Source: Thermoleophilia bacterium SCSIO 60948
GTDB lineage: Bacteria > Actinomycetota > Thermoleophilia > Solirubrobacterales > 70-9
Assembly: GCA_021496505.1 (NCBI GenBank)
Contig: CP053031.1
Coordinates: forward strand, 1,852,001 to 1,916,000
DNA length: 64,000 nucleotides
Direction: 5' to 3'
A model generated the notes under the pieces. That model was not told the origin of the DNA. It did not search any database and saw only the letters and a list, made by a program, of their open reading frames with translations. Shown here in pieces: positions 54,114-63,163 of the stretch. The translations under genes were made by a program, and so were the position numbers. The first letter of the stretch is position 1. Each line of letters begins with the position of its first letter.

Positions 54114-56513
54114 CTAACGGTCCGGCGCCGGCTCGACCAGCTCGAGCCAATCCCAGTTGCGCGCGCAGATCTCCCGCGCCGAGGACGATCCGAGCGTGAG
54201 CACGCCTGAGAGCTGCTCGGTCGGCGCCAGCACCGCCGGCCCGATCGGCAGCGGAGGGAACCCGCTTCCCGGGTGCAGGTCGGGCCCGCCGATCTCGATC
54301 TCGACCGAGTGGTTGCCGCGGTCGAGCTCGGCACTGCCGAGCGAGATCCACGAGTCGGAGTTGTTGAGGAGCCCGCGTACCCGCCCCGTCTCCTCGCCGT
54401 CGATCGAGCCGGCGGCGCTCGAGGCGACCGACCCCTGCAGCCAGAGCTCGTACTCGCCCGGGCGCTCGACCTCGGCGCCGGTCGTGAGCGTTCCCGGGGC
54501 CCGTGGCAGCGGTGACTCCGGATGGTCGGGGCGCTCCCACTCGGCCGGGTAGTTCGTCGGCTCCACCGGCAGTTCGACGGCCGCCCCCTGGCGGTCGCCG
54601 ACCAGCTCGAGGTCGTCGCGTCTCGCGACCCGCTTGAGGCGCTCGACCTGCTCGCAACGAGGCTTCGCGGTGCGGCGCCCGGTGTCACCGAGACCGAGGT
54701 GGTAGACCGGCGCTCCCGGGCCCTCCCGCGCGCCGCCCGGGCGCTGCCAGACCTCGTAGAAGCGCTCGCGGTCGACCATCTCGTAGGGGGCCGGCGGGCG
54801 GCTGCGAACCGGTGAGCGCCTCAGGACGATCGTCTTGTATACGAGGACGGCGTCGAGGTCGAGGTCGTCGAGGTCGGCGGGCTCGCCCTGGTCGAGGACG
54901 CCGCCGCGGTCGAGCGGGATGCTGCGGCGCCGCAGCTCGGACGCGCCCTCGGGCTCGGCCTCGCGCAGGAAGTGGCGCGCGGCGTAGGGCTGGTACTCGG
55001 TCAGCAGCGTCGGTCCCTCGCCGGCGAACTCTTCGCCGATCCGCTCGAGCTCGGCGAGCTGCCCGCGCGGTGCGAGCGTGACTCCGCCGTAGGCCAGGGC
55101 GGCCGACCACCCGACCCCGACCGCCAGCGCCGTCAGCGCGACCGCGCCGCCCACCGACTCGAGTCCACGCCGCGATGCGAGAACCGCCGCGCCGAGCGCC
55201 GCCAGGAACGGGATCACGGGCGCCGCGATGGCATAGGCCTTGGCCTCGACCCACGGCGAGCCGAGCAGCGCGATCGCGGTGACCGTGGCGAGCGTGCCGA
55301 GGCCGTAGGCGAGCGGCGCGAAGGCGCGGCGGCGCAGGCAGAACCAGGTGGCGAGGAGCGCCGCGCCGACCGCGAGCGCGATCAGGGCGTAGGCCACGAT
55401 GGTGAGCTCGGCGTCGAAGCGGAAATCTCCGGCCGGCCAGATCCCCGCGAGCCGCACGGGCGAGAGCGGCTCTCCCAGGTTGCCGAGGTCGGCCGAGTCG
55501 GTGAACGAGCGCCTGAACGGCGACAGGAAGCCGGCCGCGGCGAGCCCCGCGCCGAGCGCCGTGACCGCGGCGAGCGCGCCGAGCAGCGCGGCTCGCGAGA
55601 TCCGGATCCGGCCGCGGGCGGCCGGGACCAGCGCGAGCGCGACGGCGCCGGCGATCCAGGCGACACCCGCCGGGCTCAGCGAGAGCGCGAGCGCCGCCGC
55701 GAGGACCAGCAGCACGGCGAGCACCGCTGCTCCGCCGCCGCGATCGGGGCGTGGCACGACCGCCGCGTAGGCGGTCGCGATCAGCGCCGCGGCGAGGACC
55801 TCCTTCACCCCGCCCCACATCACGTAGCCGAAGAGCAGTGCCGAGCAGCCCCCGATCAGCGCCACGGCGACCCGCAGCGGTGCCGACGGGACGAGCGAGC
55901 GCGAGAGCGAGAACAGCGCCAGCGCGAGTGCCGCCGCGCATACCGACATGTAGGGCTGAAAGGCCCAGGCCGGGTCCTGCCCGGTCAGGATCGAGCCGAG
56001 CGCGAGCGGGGCGAACGTGCCGAGGGGGTAGCCGTTGGCGAGGTTGATCGAGAGCGTCGCCTCGTAGCTCGACGGCGGCAACGCGCGCAGGTCGTCGGCG
56101 CCGCCGGCCACGTGGTCGGTCAGCGCCAGCCAGGTCGCGGTGTCGTCGAGCTTCACGTAGCCGGCGAAGGTCGCCTCCCCGCTCGCGATCACCGGCAGCC
56201 CGAAGACGACGAACGCGCCGAGCCCCGCGACGATCGCCCAGCCGATCTCCGATCGGGGCCCGCGGTCACCGCGGTCCCGTCTCCGGCGCAGCGTGAACGC
56301 CCAGCCGGCCAGCGCGAGGACGATCGACCCGGGGACCAGCAACTCGCCGATCGGGTCCCAAAGCGAGACCAGGCCGCCGAAGGCGACGAGCGCGGCCAGG
56401 CCCAGACCGAGCCTCAGCGGCGCGTCGACGCCGCGGCCGAACAGTTGCCCGCAGCCCAGCGCGAGCGCCGTGAGGACGAGCGGGAACGCGACCCACGCGA
56501 GCAGCAGGCTCAT
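54114..56513 (-). CDS. GT-C-like polytopic membrane protein with C-terminal beta domain
   Basis: This 799-residue protein has about 12 membrane helices in the first 500 residues and a soluble C-terminal part (about 510-799). After helix 3, the extracytoplasmic loop reads VKLDDTATWLALTDH, which resembles the acidic loop-1 motif of GT-C glycosyltransferases. The C-terminal half contains a carbohydrate-binding-like beta-sandwich (GEYELWLQGS, WISLGSAELDRGNHSVEIEI). A role as a polyprenyl-phosphate-sugar-dependent glycosyltransferase is inferred. It follows the lytic transglycosylase gene by 60 bases. Confidence 0.72.
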   Translation of the reverse strand: MSLLLAWVAFPLVLTALALGCGQLFGRGVDAPLRLGLGLAALVAFGGLVSLWDPIGELLVPGSIVLALAGWAFTLRRRRDRGDRGPRSEIGWAIVAGLGAFVVFGLPVIASGEATFAGYVKLDDTATWLALTDHVAGGADDLRALPPSSYEATLSINLANGYPLGTFAPLALGSILTGQDPAWAFQPYMSVCAAALALALFSLSRSLVPSAPLRVAVALIGGCSALLFGYVMWGGVKEVLAAALIATAYAAVVPRPDRGGGAAVLAVLLVLAAALALSLSPAGVAWIAGAVALALVPAARGRIRISRAALLGALAAVTALGAGLAAAGFLSPFRRSFTDSADLGNLGEPLSPVRLAGIWPAGDFRFDAELTIVAYALIALAVGAALLATWFCLRRRAFAPLAYGLGTLATVTAIALLGSPWVEAKAYAIAAPVIPFLAALGAAVLASRRGLESVGGAVALTALAVGVGWSAALAYGGVTLAPRGQLAELERIGEEFAGEGPTLLTEYQPYAARHFLREAEPEGASELRRRSIPLDRGGVLDQGEPADLDDLDLDAVLVYKTIVLRRSPVRSRPPAPYEMVDRERFYEVWQRPGGAREGPGAPVYHLGLGDTGRRTAKPRCEQVERLKRVARRDDLELVGDRQGAAVELPVEPTNYPAEWERPDHPESPLPRAPGTLTTGAEVERPGEYELWLQGSVASSAAGSIDGEETGRVRGLLNNSDSWISLGSAELDRGNHSVEIEIGGPDLHPGSGFPPLPIGPAVLAPTEQLSGVLTLGSSSAREICARNWDWLELVEPAPDR

Positions 56514-56573
56514 CTCATCCTCGGCGCTGCCACGGCCGCTCCCGCGGTCCGCTCGGACCGGCGGCGGCTCGGC

Positions 56574-57209
56574 TCAGAGGCCGAGCTCCTCGGGGTAGTT
56601 GTCGCGGTATTCCTCGCGCTTCTCGAGCACCTGCTCGACGTAGGCGCGCGTCTCGGGGAACTCGATGTCACCGAGCTCCAGGTCGGCCCCACCCCACCCT
56701 TCGACGGTCCCGGAACCCGCGTTGTAGGCGGCGAGGGCCGCGACCTCGTTGCCGCCGAAGATCCGCATCATCTCCTCGAGGTGGAACGTCCCGTAGCGGA
56801 TGTTGATGTCCGGGTCGCCGAGGTCGCGGACGCGGAAGGTCGTCCCCTGGGAGCGCTCGGCGATGTCGAGCGCCGTCGCCGGCGTGACCTGCATCAGCCC
56901 CCGGGCCCCCTTGTCCGAGCGGGCGGCCGAGTCGAAGCCGGACTCGGCCTCGATCACGGCGGCGATCAGCGCCGGGTCGACACCCTTCTCGTCGGCCTGC
57001 TGGCGGATGATGTCGTCGTGGCGGAGCGGCAACGTCACCTCGCGGATCGCGTCGGAGACGTTGATCTGACCGATCGCGACGGCCGCGCCCACGCCGATCC
57101 CGATCGCGACGAGCCCGGCGATGATCCGGCGGCGGACGATGCTGCCCCGCGATGGGGCAGGCGGCCTCGCCGCGCGTGTGGCCTTCGGCCTCGGGGCCGC
57201 CACGCTCAC
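56574..57209 (-). CDS. Lytic transglycosylase (SLT domain)
   Basis: This 211-residue peptidoglycan-cleaving enzyme has an N-terminal membrane anchor (about 25-47) and an SLT domain (about 65-185). The catalytic Glu is E89 in AVIEAESGF, followed by GARGLMQVTPATA and the AALAAYNAGSG motif. It starts at GTG (57209) overlapping the coaE stop (GTGA). The pairing with coaE is probably an accident of operon structure, but cell-wall turnover genes follow. Confidence 0.9.
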   Translation of the reverse strand: MSVAAPRPKATRAARPPAPSRGSIVRRRIIAGLVAIGIGVGAAVAIGQINVSDAIREVTLPLRHDDIIRQQADEKGVDPALIAAVIEAESGFDSAARSDKGARGLMQVTPATALDIAERSQGTTFRVRDLGDPDINIRYGTFHLEEMMRIFGGNEVAALAAYNAGSGTVEGWGGADLELGDIEFPETRAYVEQVLEKREEYRDNYPEELGL

Positions 57210-57859
57210 GACCTCCGCCCCGCCTCGCGAAGCTCAGGCCAGAGCTCGGCGAGCGCCGCCTCGAGGTCGTCGAGGCCGGAGTCGTTTCGGACGACGAAGT
57301 CGGCGCGCGAGACCTTCTCGTCCTGGCTCAGTTGTCGGCGCTCGCGACCCTCGAGCTCGTCGGTGCCGCGGGCGCCGGCACGCTCGGCGCGCAGCTCGTC
57401 GTCGGAGGCGACGACGAGCACCGCGTCGAAGCGATCGGCGAGCCCCGCCTCATAGAGCAGCGGCGTCTCGACGACGGCGAGGGTCGCGCCCTCGGGCAGC
57501 TCGCCGATCCATTCCACGGTCCGCTCGCCGACGAGCGGGTGGAGCACCGACTCGAGCCAAGCGAGCTCGTCAGGGTCGGCGAAGACGATCTGTCCGACCC
57601 TCGCGCGCTCGATCTCGCCGCCCGGCGCGACCTCTTCCCCCCAGCGCTCGACCAGGCGCTCGACGACGTCGGCGCGTCCCAGCAGCTCGTGGACGGTCTC
57701 GTCCGCCGAGAGCGTCAGCGCGCCGAGCTCGCCGAGCGCCGCGAGCGCGGCTGATTTGCCGCTCGCCATCGCCCCGGTCAGGCCGATGACCGGCGTGCGG
57801 CCGGGGGCGGTCGCAGAGGTGCCCTCCGGCGCTTCGTCGGTGGAGGGCGGCGGGGTCAC
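57206..57859 (-). CDS. coaE: Dephospho-CoA kinase
   Basis: This 217-residue P-loop kinase phosphorylates dephospho-CoA, the last step of CoA synthesis. It has Walker A GLTGAMASGKSAALAA (about 27-42), the substrate lid VFADPDELAWLESVLHPLV and VVETPLLYEAGLADRFD. The N-terminal extension of about 22 residues is disordered. It lies 9 bases after rpsA, the usual actinobacterial arrangement. Confidence 0.94.
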   Translation of the reverse strand: MTPPPSTDEAPEGTSATAPGRTPVIGLTGAMASGKSAALAALGELGALTLSADETVHELLGRADVVERLVERWGEEVAPGGEIERARVGQIVFADPDELAWLESVLHPLVGERTVEWIGELPEGATLAVVETPLLYEAGLADRFDAVLVVASDDELRAERAGARGTDELEGRERRQLSQDEKVSRADFVVRNDSGLDDLEAALAELWPELREAGRRS

Positions 57860-57868
57860 CGCCCCAAG

Positions 57869-59278
57869 CTAAGCGTTCTCGTCGGCGGCGCCGTCGAGCA
57901 CGTCGCCCGGCGCGTCGGCGTCCTCGGAATCAGCGCGCTCCTCGGCCGTAGGCTCGGAGGAGAAGACCTCCTCGGAGAGCCCGAGCTCAGGAGCCGCGGC
58001 CTCGGCACCGGCGTCCTCGGAGGACTCGGCGGATGGTGCCTCGACGGCCTCCTCACCCGGCGCCGCGGTGCCGCCGAGCTCCGGCGGCAGCAGGTCGCGG
58101 AGCGGAAGGTTCTGATTCGCCTGCGCGCGCTTGACCGACAGCGAGATCCGGCGGCGCTCCTCGTCGATCTCGAGGATGCGGACCCAGGTCTCCTGGCCCG
58201 GCTCGACGACCTCGCCCGGCGTCTCGACGTGATGCTCGGCGAGCTCGGAGATGTGGACGAGACCCTCGACGCCCGGGACGATCTCGACGAAGGCGCCGAA
58301 GGCGACGACCTTCGTGACCTTGCCCTCGAGGACGTCGCCGGCGCGGTACTCGTTCATGACCGTCTGCCACGGGTCCTCCTGGGTCTGCTTGAGACCCAGC
58401 GAGATCCGCTGGCGGTCGCGATCGATGTCGAGCACCTTGACCTGGACCGTCTCACCGATCGAGAGGACCTCGCTCGGGTGGTTGACGTGGCTCCAGGAGA
58501 GCTCGGAGATGTGGATGAGGCCGTCGATCCCCTCGAGGTCGACGAAGGCGCCGAAGTCGACGATGTTCGAGATCTTGCCCTCGATGACCATGCCGGGCTG
58601 CAGGCGCTCGAGAATCTGCTCGCGAACCTCCTTGCGCTCCTCCTCGAGGACCGCGCGGCGGCTCAGCACGACGTTGTTTCGCGACCGGTTGAGCTCGATG
58701 ACCTTGCACTCGAGCGTCTGCGACTTGAACTCGTCGAGGTTGTGGACGCGGCGGATGTCGACGAGCGAGGCGGGCAGGAAGCCGCGGACCCCGAGGTCGA
58801 GGATCAGGCCGCCCTTGACGACCTCGATGACCGTGCCCTCGACCGGCTCACCGGTCTCGGCAGCGGCCTCGATGCGGCGCCAGGCCTTCTCGAAGCGGGC
58901 GCGCTTCTTCGAGAGGAGGAGGCGACCCTCCTGGTCCTCCTTGGTGAGAACCAGCGCGTCGACGAACTCGCCGAGCTCGACCTCGTCAGCCGGATCGACC
59001 GAGCGGCGGATCGACAGCTCGTTGGCCGGGATGACGCCCTCGGACTTGTAGCCGATGTCGACGAGGACCTCGTCGCGATCGATCCGCACGACGGAGCCGT
59101 TGACGACATCGCCCTCGGAGAAGGGCTTGATCGTCGCGTCGTAGTTCGGGATCAGCTGACCGTCGACCTCGATCATCACGTCCGTGAGGCCACCCCCGTT
59201 CGAGGCAGGGGCCTCGGTCGCGGTGGGTTCGGTCTCCTCGGGAGCGGTCTCGGAGGTCTCGGTCGGCGTCGAAGTCAT
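57869..59278 (-). CDS. rpsA: 30S ribosomal protein S1
   Basis: This 469-residue RNA-binding protein has four S1 domains (about 32-105, 120-190, 206-276, 293-363), the usual actinobacterial number, then an acidic disordered C-terminus (about 385-469). Domain motifs include VEGTVIEVVKGGLILDLGVRG and IEGKISNIVDFGAFVDLEG (GAFVDL; GAFVEI). It leads the rpsA-coaE unit. Upstream lies a 9-bp hairpin (59350-59386). Confidence 0.96.
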   Translation of the reverse strand: MTSTPTETSETAPEETEPTATEAPASNGGGLTDVMIEVDGQLIPNYDATIKPFSEGDVVNGSVVRIDRDEVLVDIGYKSEGVIPANELSIRRSVDPADEVELGEFVDALVLTKEDQEGRLLLSKKRARFEKAWRRIEAAAETGEPVEGTVIEVVKGGLILDLGVRGFLPASLVDIRRVHNLDEFKSQTLECKVIELNRSRNNVVLSRRAVLEEERKEVREQILERLQPGMVIEGKISNIVDFGAFVDLEGIDGLIHISELSWSHVNHPSEVLSIGETVQVKVLDIDRDRQRISLGLKQTQEDPWQTVMNEYRAGDVLEGKVTKVVAFGAFVEIVPGVEGLVHISELAEHHVETPGEVVEPGQETWVRILEIDEERRRISLSVKRAQANQNLPLRDLLPPELGGTAAPGEEAVEAPSAESSEDAGAEAAAPELGLSEEVFSSEPTAEERADSEDADAPGDVLDGAADENA

Positions 59279-59349
59279 TTAGGTGGTCAGAGCTCTACGT
59301 GTAGGGGTCAAGGCTTCGCGACCCGGATCGGGCGCGACCGTTCATTGTA

Positions 59350-59386
59350 AGCCGGAGAGGGCGAGCTTCGCAGTCGGTCTCCGGCT
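59350..59386. promoter_or_regulatory. Hairpin between rpsA and the divergent AbiEi/DUF559 gene
   Basis: AGCCGGAGA (59350-59358) and TCTCCGGCT (59378-59386) form a perfect 9-bp stem with a 19-base loop. On the rpsA strand it is followed by TTACAATGAA, in which TACAAT (59348-59343) could be a -10 element, so the hairpin may be an operator or a transcribed structure. The role is unproven. Confidence 0.4.
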
Positions 59387-59464
59387 GGCGGCGAGACGAG
59401 TCGTCGAGGGATCGGGTGCGGACCGCAGGGGCGAATCCCCGGCCGGTGGAATCTCAGACCGGCT

Positions 59465-60397
59465 ATGACCGGCTCGAACTTCCACCGAGAGCTCGACGAG
59501 CTCGGCCCGAGAGCGCTTGCACGGCATCAGCACGACGTGATCGGGTTCCGGCAGCTCGCGGCACGAGGCATCACGCGACACGGCGCGGCGCACCGCGTGG
59601 CGACGGGGCGTCTGTTCCCCCTGTACGAGGGCGTCTACGCGGTCGGCCGTCGGGAGGTGTCGCGCGAGGGGCAGCTGATGGCGGCCGTCCTGGTGTGCGG
59701 AAGAGGGGCGCGCCTGAGTCATGAGAGCGCCGCCGACCTGTTCGGCATCCGGCGCCCGGAGCCGCCGCCCGTTCACGTGTCGATCCCTAGATCGCGCCGA
59801 GCGAGGAGACCGGGCATAGAAGTCCACAGACGCCTCCCCTCGTTGCTCGAGCCCGAGACCACCCACGAGCGCATCCCCGTCACGCCGCTCCCACTCGTCC
59901 TGGTCGATCTCGCCGCCACCCTTCCGACCCGCCACGTCGAGCGCGCGGTCAACCAGGCCGACCAGAAGGACCTGATCTCGCCGGACGCCCTGCGCAAAGC
60001 CCTCGACGAGCTGCCTGTCGTGCCGGGACTCAACGCCCTCCGTGCCCTCCTCGACAAGGACGCCTTCCTGCTCACCGAATCCATCCTCGAGCAGCGCTTC
60101 GTTCCCCTGGCTCTCGAAGCCGGCCTGCCGAAGCCCAAGACCCAGCGCTTCACCTCGGGCCATCGCTGCGACTTCACCTGGCCGGAGCTCGGACTCGTCG
60201 CCGAGACCGACGGCCTGCGCTACCACCGCACCGCCACGCAACAGCGGCGAGATCGCGAGCGCGATCACGCGCATCTGCTCGCCGGGCGCGAGTCGGTCCG
60301 CTTCACCCACTGGCAGGTGGTCAACGACCGCGATCACGTCGTGCGCACGCTGGAGGTCGCCGCGCGACGCGCGACAGCCCTCCGCCGCTCCGCCTAG
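59465..60397 (+). CDS. AbiEi-like/DUF559 nuclease-fold protein (intact)
   Basis: This 310-residue protein joins an N-terminal winged-helix/AbiEi-like region (about 1-185: FRQLAARGITRHGAAHRVATG, quoted to 20: FRQLAARGITRHGAAHRVAT; LFPLYEGVYAVGR) to a DUF559/Vsr-like nuclease domain (about 205-305: SILEQRFVPLALEAGLPKP, RCDFTWPELGLVAETDG, RDRERDHAHLLAG, RFTHWQVVNDRD). The acidic residues of the PD-(D/E)xK-like core (D in RCDF, E and D in AETDG) are present. It is the intact relative of the gene broken at 7383-8338. Many Thermoleophilia have several such genes; their role is unknown. The stop shares CTAG with mmsA. Confidence 0.83.
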   Translation: MTGSNFHRELDELGPRALARHQHDVIGFRQLAARGITRHGAAHRVATGRLFPLYEGVYAVGRREVSREGQLMAAVLVCGRGARLSHESAADLFGIRRPEPPPVHVSIPRSRRARRPGIEVHRRLPSLLEPETTHERIPVTPLPLVLVDLAATLPTRHVERAVNQADQKDLISPDALRKALDELPVVPGLNALRALLDKDAFLLTESILEQRFVPLALEAGLPKPKTQRFTSGHRCDFTWPELGLVAETDGLRYHRTATQQRRDRERDHAHLLAGRESVRFTHWQVVNDRDHVVRTLEVAARRATALRRSA

Positions 60398-61890
60398 CGC
60401 TCGACGAAGTACGCGCCCGAGCCCTGACCGTCGGAGAAGAAGCGGCTGGTGATCGTCTTCTTGCGGGTGAAGAACTCGATCGCGTCGAGGCCGTGGGCGT
60501 GGAGGTCGCCGAGGAACGAGGCCTTCCAACCCGAGAACGGGAAGAACGCGACCGGGGCCGCGACGCCGATGTTGACCCCGACCATCCCCGCCTCGACCTG
60601 GTGGCGGAAGCGCCGGACGGCCGGCGCGGACTCGGTGAAGATCGAGACCCCGTTGCCGAACTCGCTCGAGTTGACGACCTCGAGGGCCTCGTCGAGCGTG
60701 TCGACATGGACCTGCGAGAGCACGGGTCCGAAGATCTCCTCGCGGACGGCGGGCGAGTCCGGGTCGACGTCGCCGAGGATCGTCGGCGCGACGTAGGCGC
60801 CGTCGGGGGTCTCGGCGTCCGGGCCGCCGGCGAGGAGCTCCGCACCGGCAGCGACCGCGTCGGAGACCGCGCCATCGATCCGCTCACACGCCGCGCTCGA
60901 GATCACCGGGCCGACCTCGACCGATTCGTCGAGCCCGTCGCCGACGTGGAGCTCCTTCGTCGCATCGACGAGCGCCGGCATCAGCCGCTCGCGCGCCTCC
61001 CCGACCGTGACGAGGACCGAGCCCGCCATGCAGCGTTGGCCGGCGGCGCCGAACGCCGAGCCGATGATCCCGTCGACCGTCTTGTCGACGACCGCGTCGG
61101 GCATCACGACCATGTGGTTCTTCGCGCCGCCGAGCGCCTGGACGCGCTTGCCGGTCTTCGCCGAGCGCTCGTAGACGATCCGGGCGACCGGAGCCGAGCC
61201 GACGAACGAGACCGAGTCGATCCCCGGGTGGTCGAGGATCCCTTCGACGACCTCGCGGCCACCGTTGACCAGATTCACGACGCCCGGCGGGAGGCCGATC
61301 GAGTCGAGGACCTCGAACGCGATCTGCTGCGTCATCGGGACCTGCTCGGAGGGCTTCAGCACGAACGCGTTGCCGCACCCGATCGCGAAAGGCAGGAACC
61401 AGAACGGCACCATCGCCGGGAAGTTGAACGGCGCGATCGCGGCGCACACGCCGACCGGCTGGCGCACGGTCTCGCAGTCGACCCCGCGTGAGACGTCCTC
61501 GATCACGCGGCCCTGCATCGTCGTCGGGATCGCGCACGCGGCCTCGACCATCTCGATCATCCGCGCGACCTCCGCGCGGGCGTCCGGCAGCGTCTTGCCC
61601 ATCTCGATCGTCACCGACCGAGCGAGGTCCTCACGGCGCTCGTCGAGACCGGCGCGCAGCGCGAACAGCCGCCGGCCGCGTTCGATCACGCTGACCGCGC
61701 GCCACTCGGGCAGCGCCGCTCGCGCGGCGCGGACCGCGGCGTCGAGGTCGTCGGCGCCCGAGAGCGGCACGCGCGCGATGACCTCGCCGTTGGCGGGGCT
61801 CTGCACGTCGAGCCGCTCCTCCGAGCCGGCGTCGACCCAGGCGCCGCCGACGTAGTTGCGCAACACCTTCACTTCGCTCACCGTCGCCAT
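60394..61890 (-). CDS. mmsA: CoA-acylating methylmalonate-semialdehyde dehydrogenase
   Basis: This 498-residue ALDH-superfamily enzyme (ATG at 61890; an in-frame extension to 62022 has no similarity) converts malonate or methylmalonate semialdehyde to acetyl- or propionyl-CoA in valine, pyrimidine or inositol breakdown. The diagnostic GGAKNHM (Asn in place of the general-base Glu), the catalytic Cys287 in GAAGQRCMAG and the NAD segment PFNFPAMVPFWFLP are present. It is divergent from the flavoprotein gene. It may link metabolically to the isobutyryl-CoA-mutase-like protein at 2633. Confidence 0.94.
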   Translation of the reverse strand: MATVSEVKVLRNYVGGAWVDAGSEERLDVQSPANGEVIARVPLSGADDLDAAVRAARAALPEWRAVSVIERGRRLFALRAGLDERREDLARSVTIEMGKTLPDARAEVARMIEMVEAACAIPTTMQGRVIEDVSRGVDCETVRQPVGVCAAIAPFNFPAMVPFWFLPFAIGCGNAFVLKPSEQVPMTQQIAFEVLDSIGLPPGVVNLVNGGREVVEGILDHPGIDSVSFVGSAPVARIVYERSAKTGKRVQALGGAKNHMVVMPDAVVDKTVDGIIGSAFGAAGQRCMAGSVLVTVGEARERLMPALVDATKELHVGDGLDESVEVGPVISSAACERIDGAVSDAVAAGAELLAGGPDAETPDGAYVAPTILGDVDPDSPAVREEIFGPVLSQVHVDTLDEALEVVNSSEFGNGVSIFTESAPAVRRFRHQVEAGMVGVNIGVAAPVAFFPFSGWKASFLGDLHAHGLDAIEFFTRKKTITSRFFSDGQGSGAYFVER

Positions 61891-62002
61891 GAGGCGAGCG
61901 TACCGGCGCGCGAAAGCGCCGCAAAGCTCCTTTTTGGCGCAAGTTCTTCCCGCGCCGACGCCGGTCCGGCGACCACCACGTCCCGCTACTCTCGGTCGCC
62001 CG

Positions 62003-63163
62003 ATGCCGACGCGTGCCACCAAGCGCGGCGAGAGCCGTACGCAGTTCGCAGATCACGAGCGCGACCCGGACGTCCTCGTCTGCGGCGCATCGTTCGCCGG
62101 CCTGACGATCGCCCGCGAGCTCGCGGGCTCGGGCGCCCGCGTCCTCGCAGTCGACCGCTATGAGATCGGCGAGCGCCAGACGTCCGCCTGCGCCGCGCCG
62201 ACCCGCTGGCTCGAGGCGATGGGCCTCACCGAGTCGATGCGCCAGACGTTCGACACGCTCGTCATCCACACGCCGCACACGCGCGCCGACATGCGCCTTC
62301 CCTGGACCTTCTCGACCTTCGACTACCCCGAGCTCTGCCGCAGCCTGTGGAGCCAGAGCGACGAGAACGCGAGCTTCGAGACCGCGAAGGTCGAGGGGCG
62401 CGGCAAGCGCCGCAGCGACGGCCGGATCGAGGTCGTCACCGACCGCGGCACCGTCAGCGCGCCGCTCGTCGTCGACGCGCTCGGCTGGCGGCGGATCCTC
62501 TCAAGGACCCAATACACGCCGCCCGACGCACCGCTCTCGCGTGGGCTCGAGGTCCATCCCGACTCACGGCGCGACGAGCTCGAGATCTGGATCGACCGCG
62601 ACGTGATCCCGGCCGGCTACGGCTGGAGCTTCCCCGCGCGCGACGAGGTCCGGGTGGGCGTCGGCTCGTTCATCGGCCGCGACCACGTCAAACAGCCGAC
62701 CGTCGAGCTGGCCGAGGACCTCGGCGTCGACGCGGTCAACTACCAGGGCAACTGGATCCCCCACCAGCTCCGCGACGCGACCGAGGAGGGGGTCTTCTTC
62801 GCCGGCGACTCGGCCGGTCACTGCCTGCCGCTGACCGCCGAGGGCATCCGCACGGCCTTCTACTTCGCGATCGCCTGCGGCCGCGAGCTGCGCGGCGTCG
62901 TCGAGGGCCGCCAGGACCGCTCGGCCGCGCTTCGCAACTACCACGAGTTCTCGGCCTCGCACGAGTGGCAGTACCGTTGGATGCTGCGCACCCAGAAGCT
63001 CGTCCCGAAGGTCCCGCCGCGAGTGCTCGCGCGATCGATCGACCTGATGGAGTCCAAGCGCTTCGTCGACTGGTCGTTCAACCACTACCTCAACGTCGCC
63101 CACCCGTCGTTCGCCGAGGCCGGCGGGCCCCGCGCCGCCGAGCGCGAGCTCGTCGCCTCCTAG
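62003..63163 (+). CDS. Geranylgeranyl-reductase-like FAD oxidoreductase
   Basis: This 386-residue flavoprotein has the FAD motif VLVCGASFAGLTIARELAG (about 29-47) and the mid-protein VFFAGDSAGHCLPLTAEGIRTA (quoted to 20: FFAGDSAGHCLPLTAEGIRT), typical of the geranylgeranyl reductase/halogenase-like group. The segment GYGWSFPARDEVRVGVGS is also conserved in that family. It may reduce isoprenoid chains of lipids or quinones, or act on another lipid. The ATG at 62003 is the first suitable start. It shares its stop CTAG with the MFS gene. Confidence 0.87.
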   Translation: MPTRATKRGESRTQFADHERDPDVLVCGASFAGLTIARELAGSGARVLAVDRYEIGERQTSACAAPTRWLEAMGLTESMRQTFDTLVIHTPHTRADMRLPWTFSTFDYPELCRSLWSQSDENASFETAKVEGRGKRRSDGRIEVVTDRGTVSAPLVVDALGWRRILSRTQYTPPDAPLSRGLEVHPDSRRDELEIWIDRDVIPAGYGWSFPARDEVRVGVGSFIGRDHVKQPTVELAEDLGVDAVNYQGNWIPHQLRDATEEGVFFAGDSAGHCLPLTAEGIRTAFYFAIACGRELRGVVEGRQDRSAALRNYHEFSASHEWQYRWMLRTQKLVPKVPPRVLARSIDLMESKRFVDWSFNHYLNVAHPSFAEAGGPRAAERELVAS

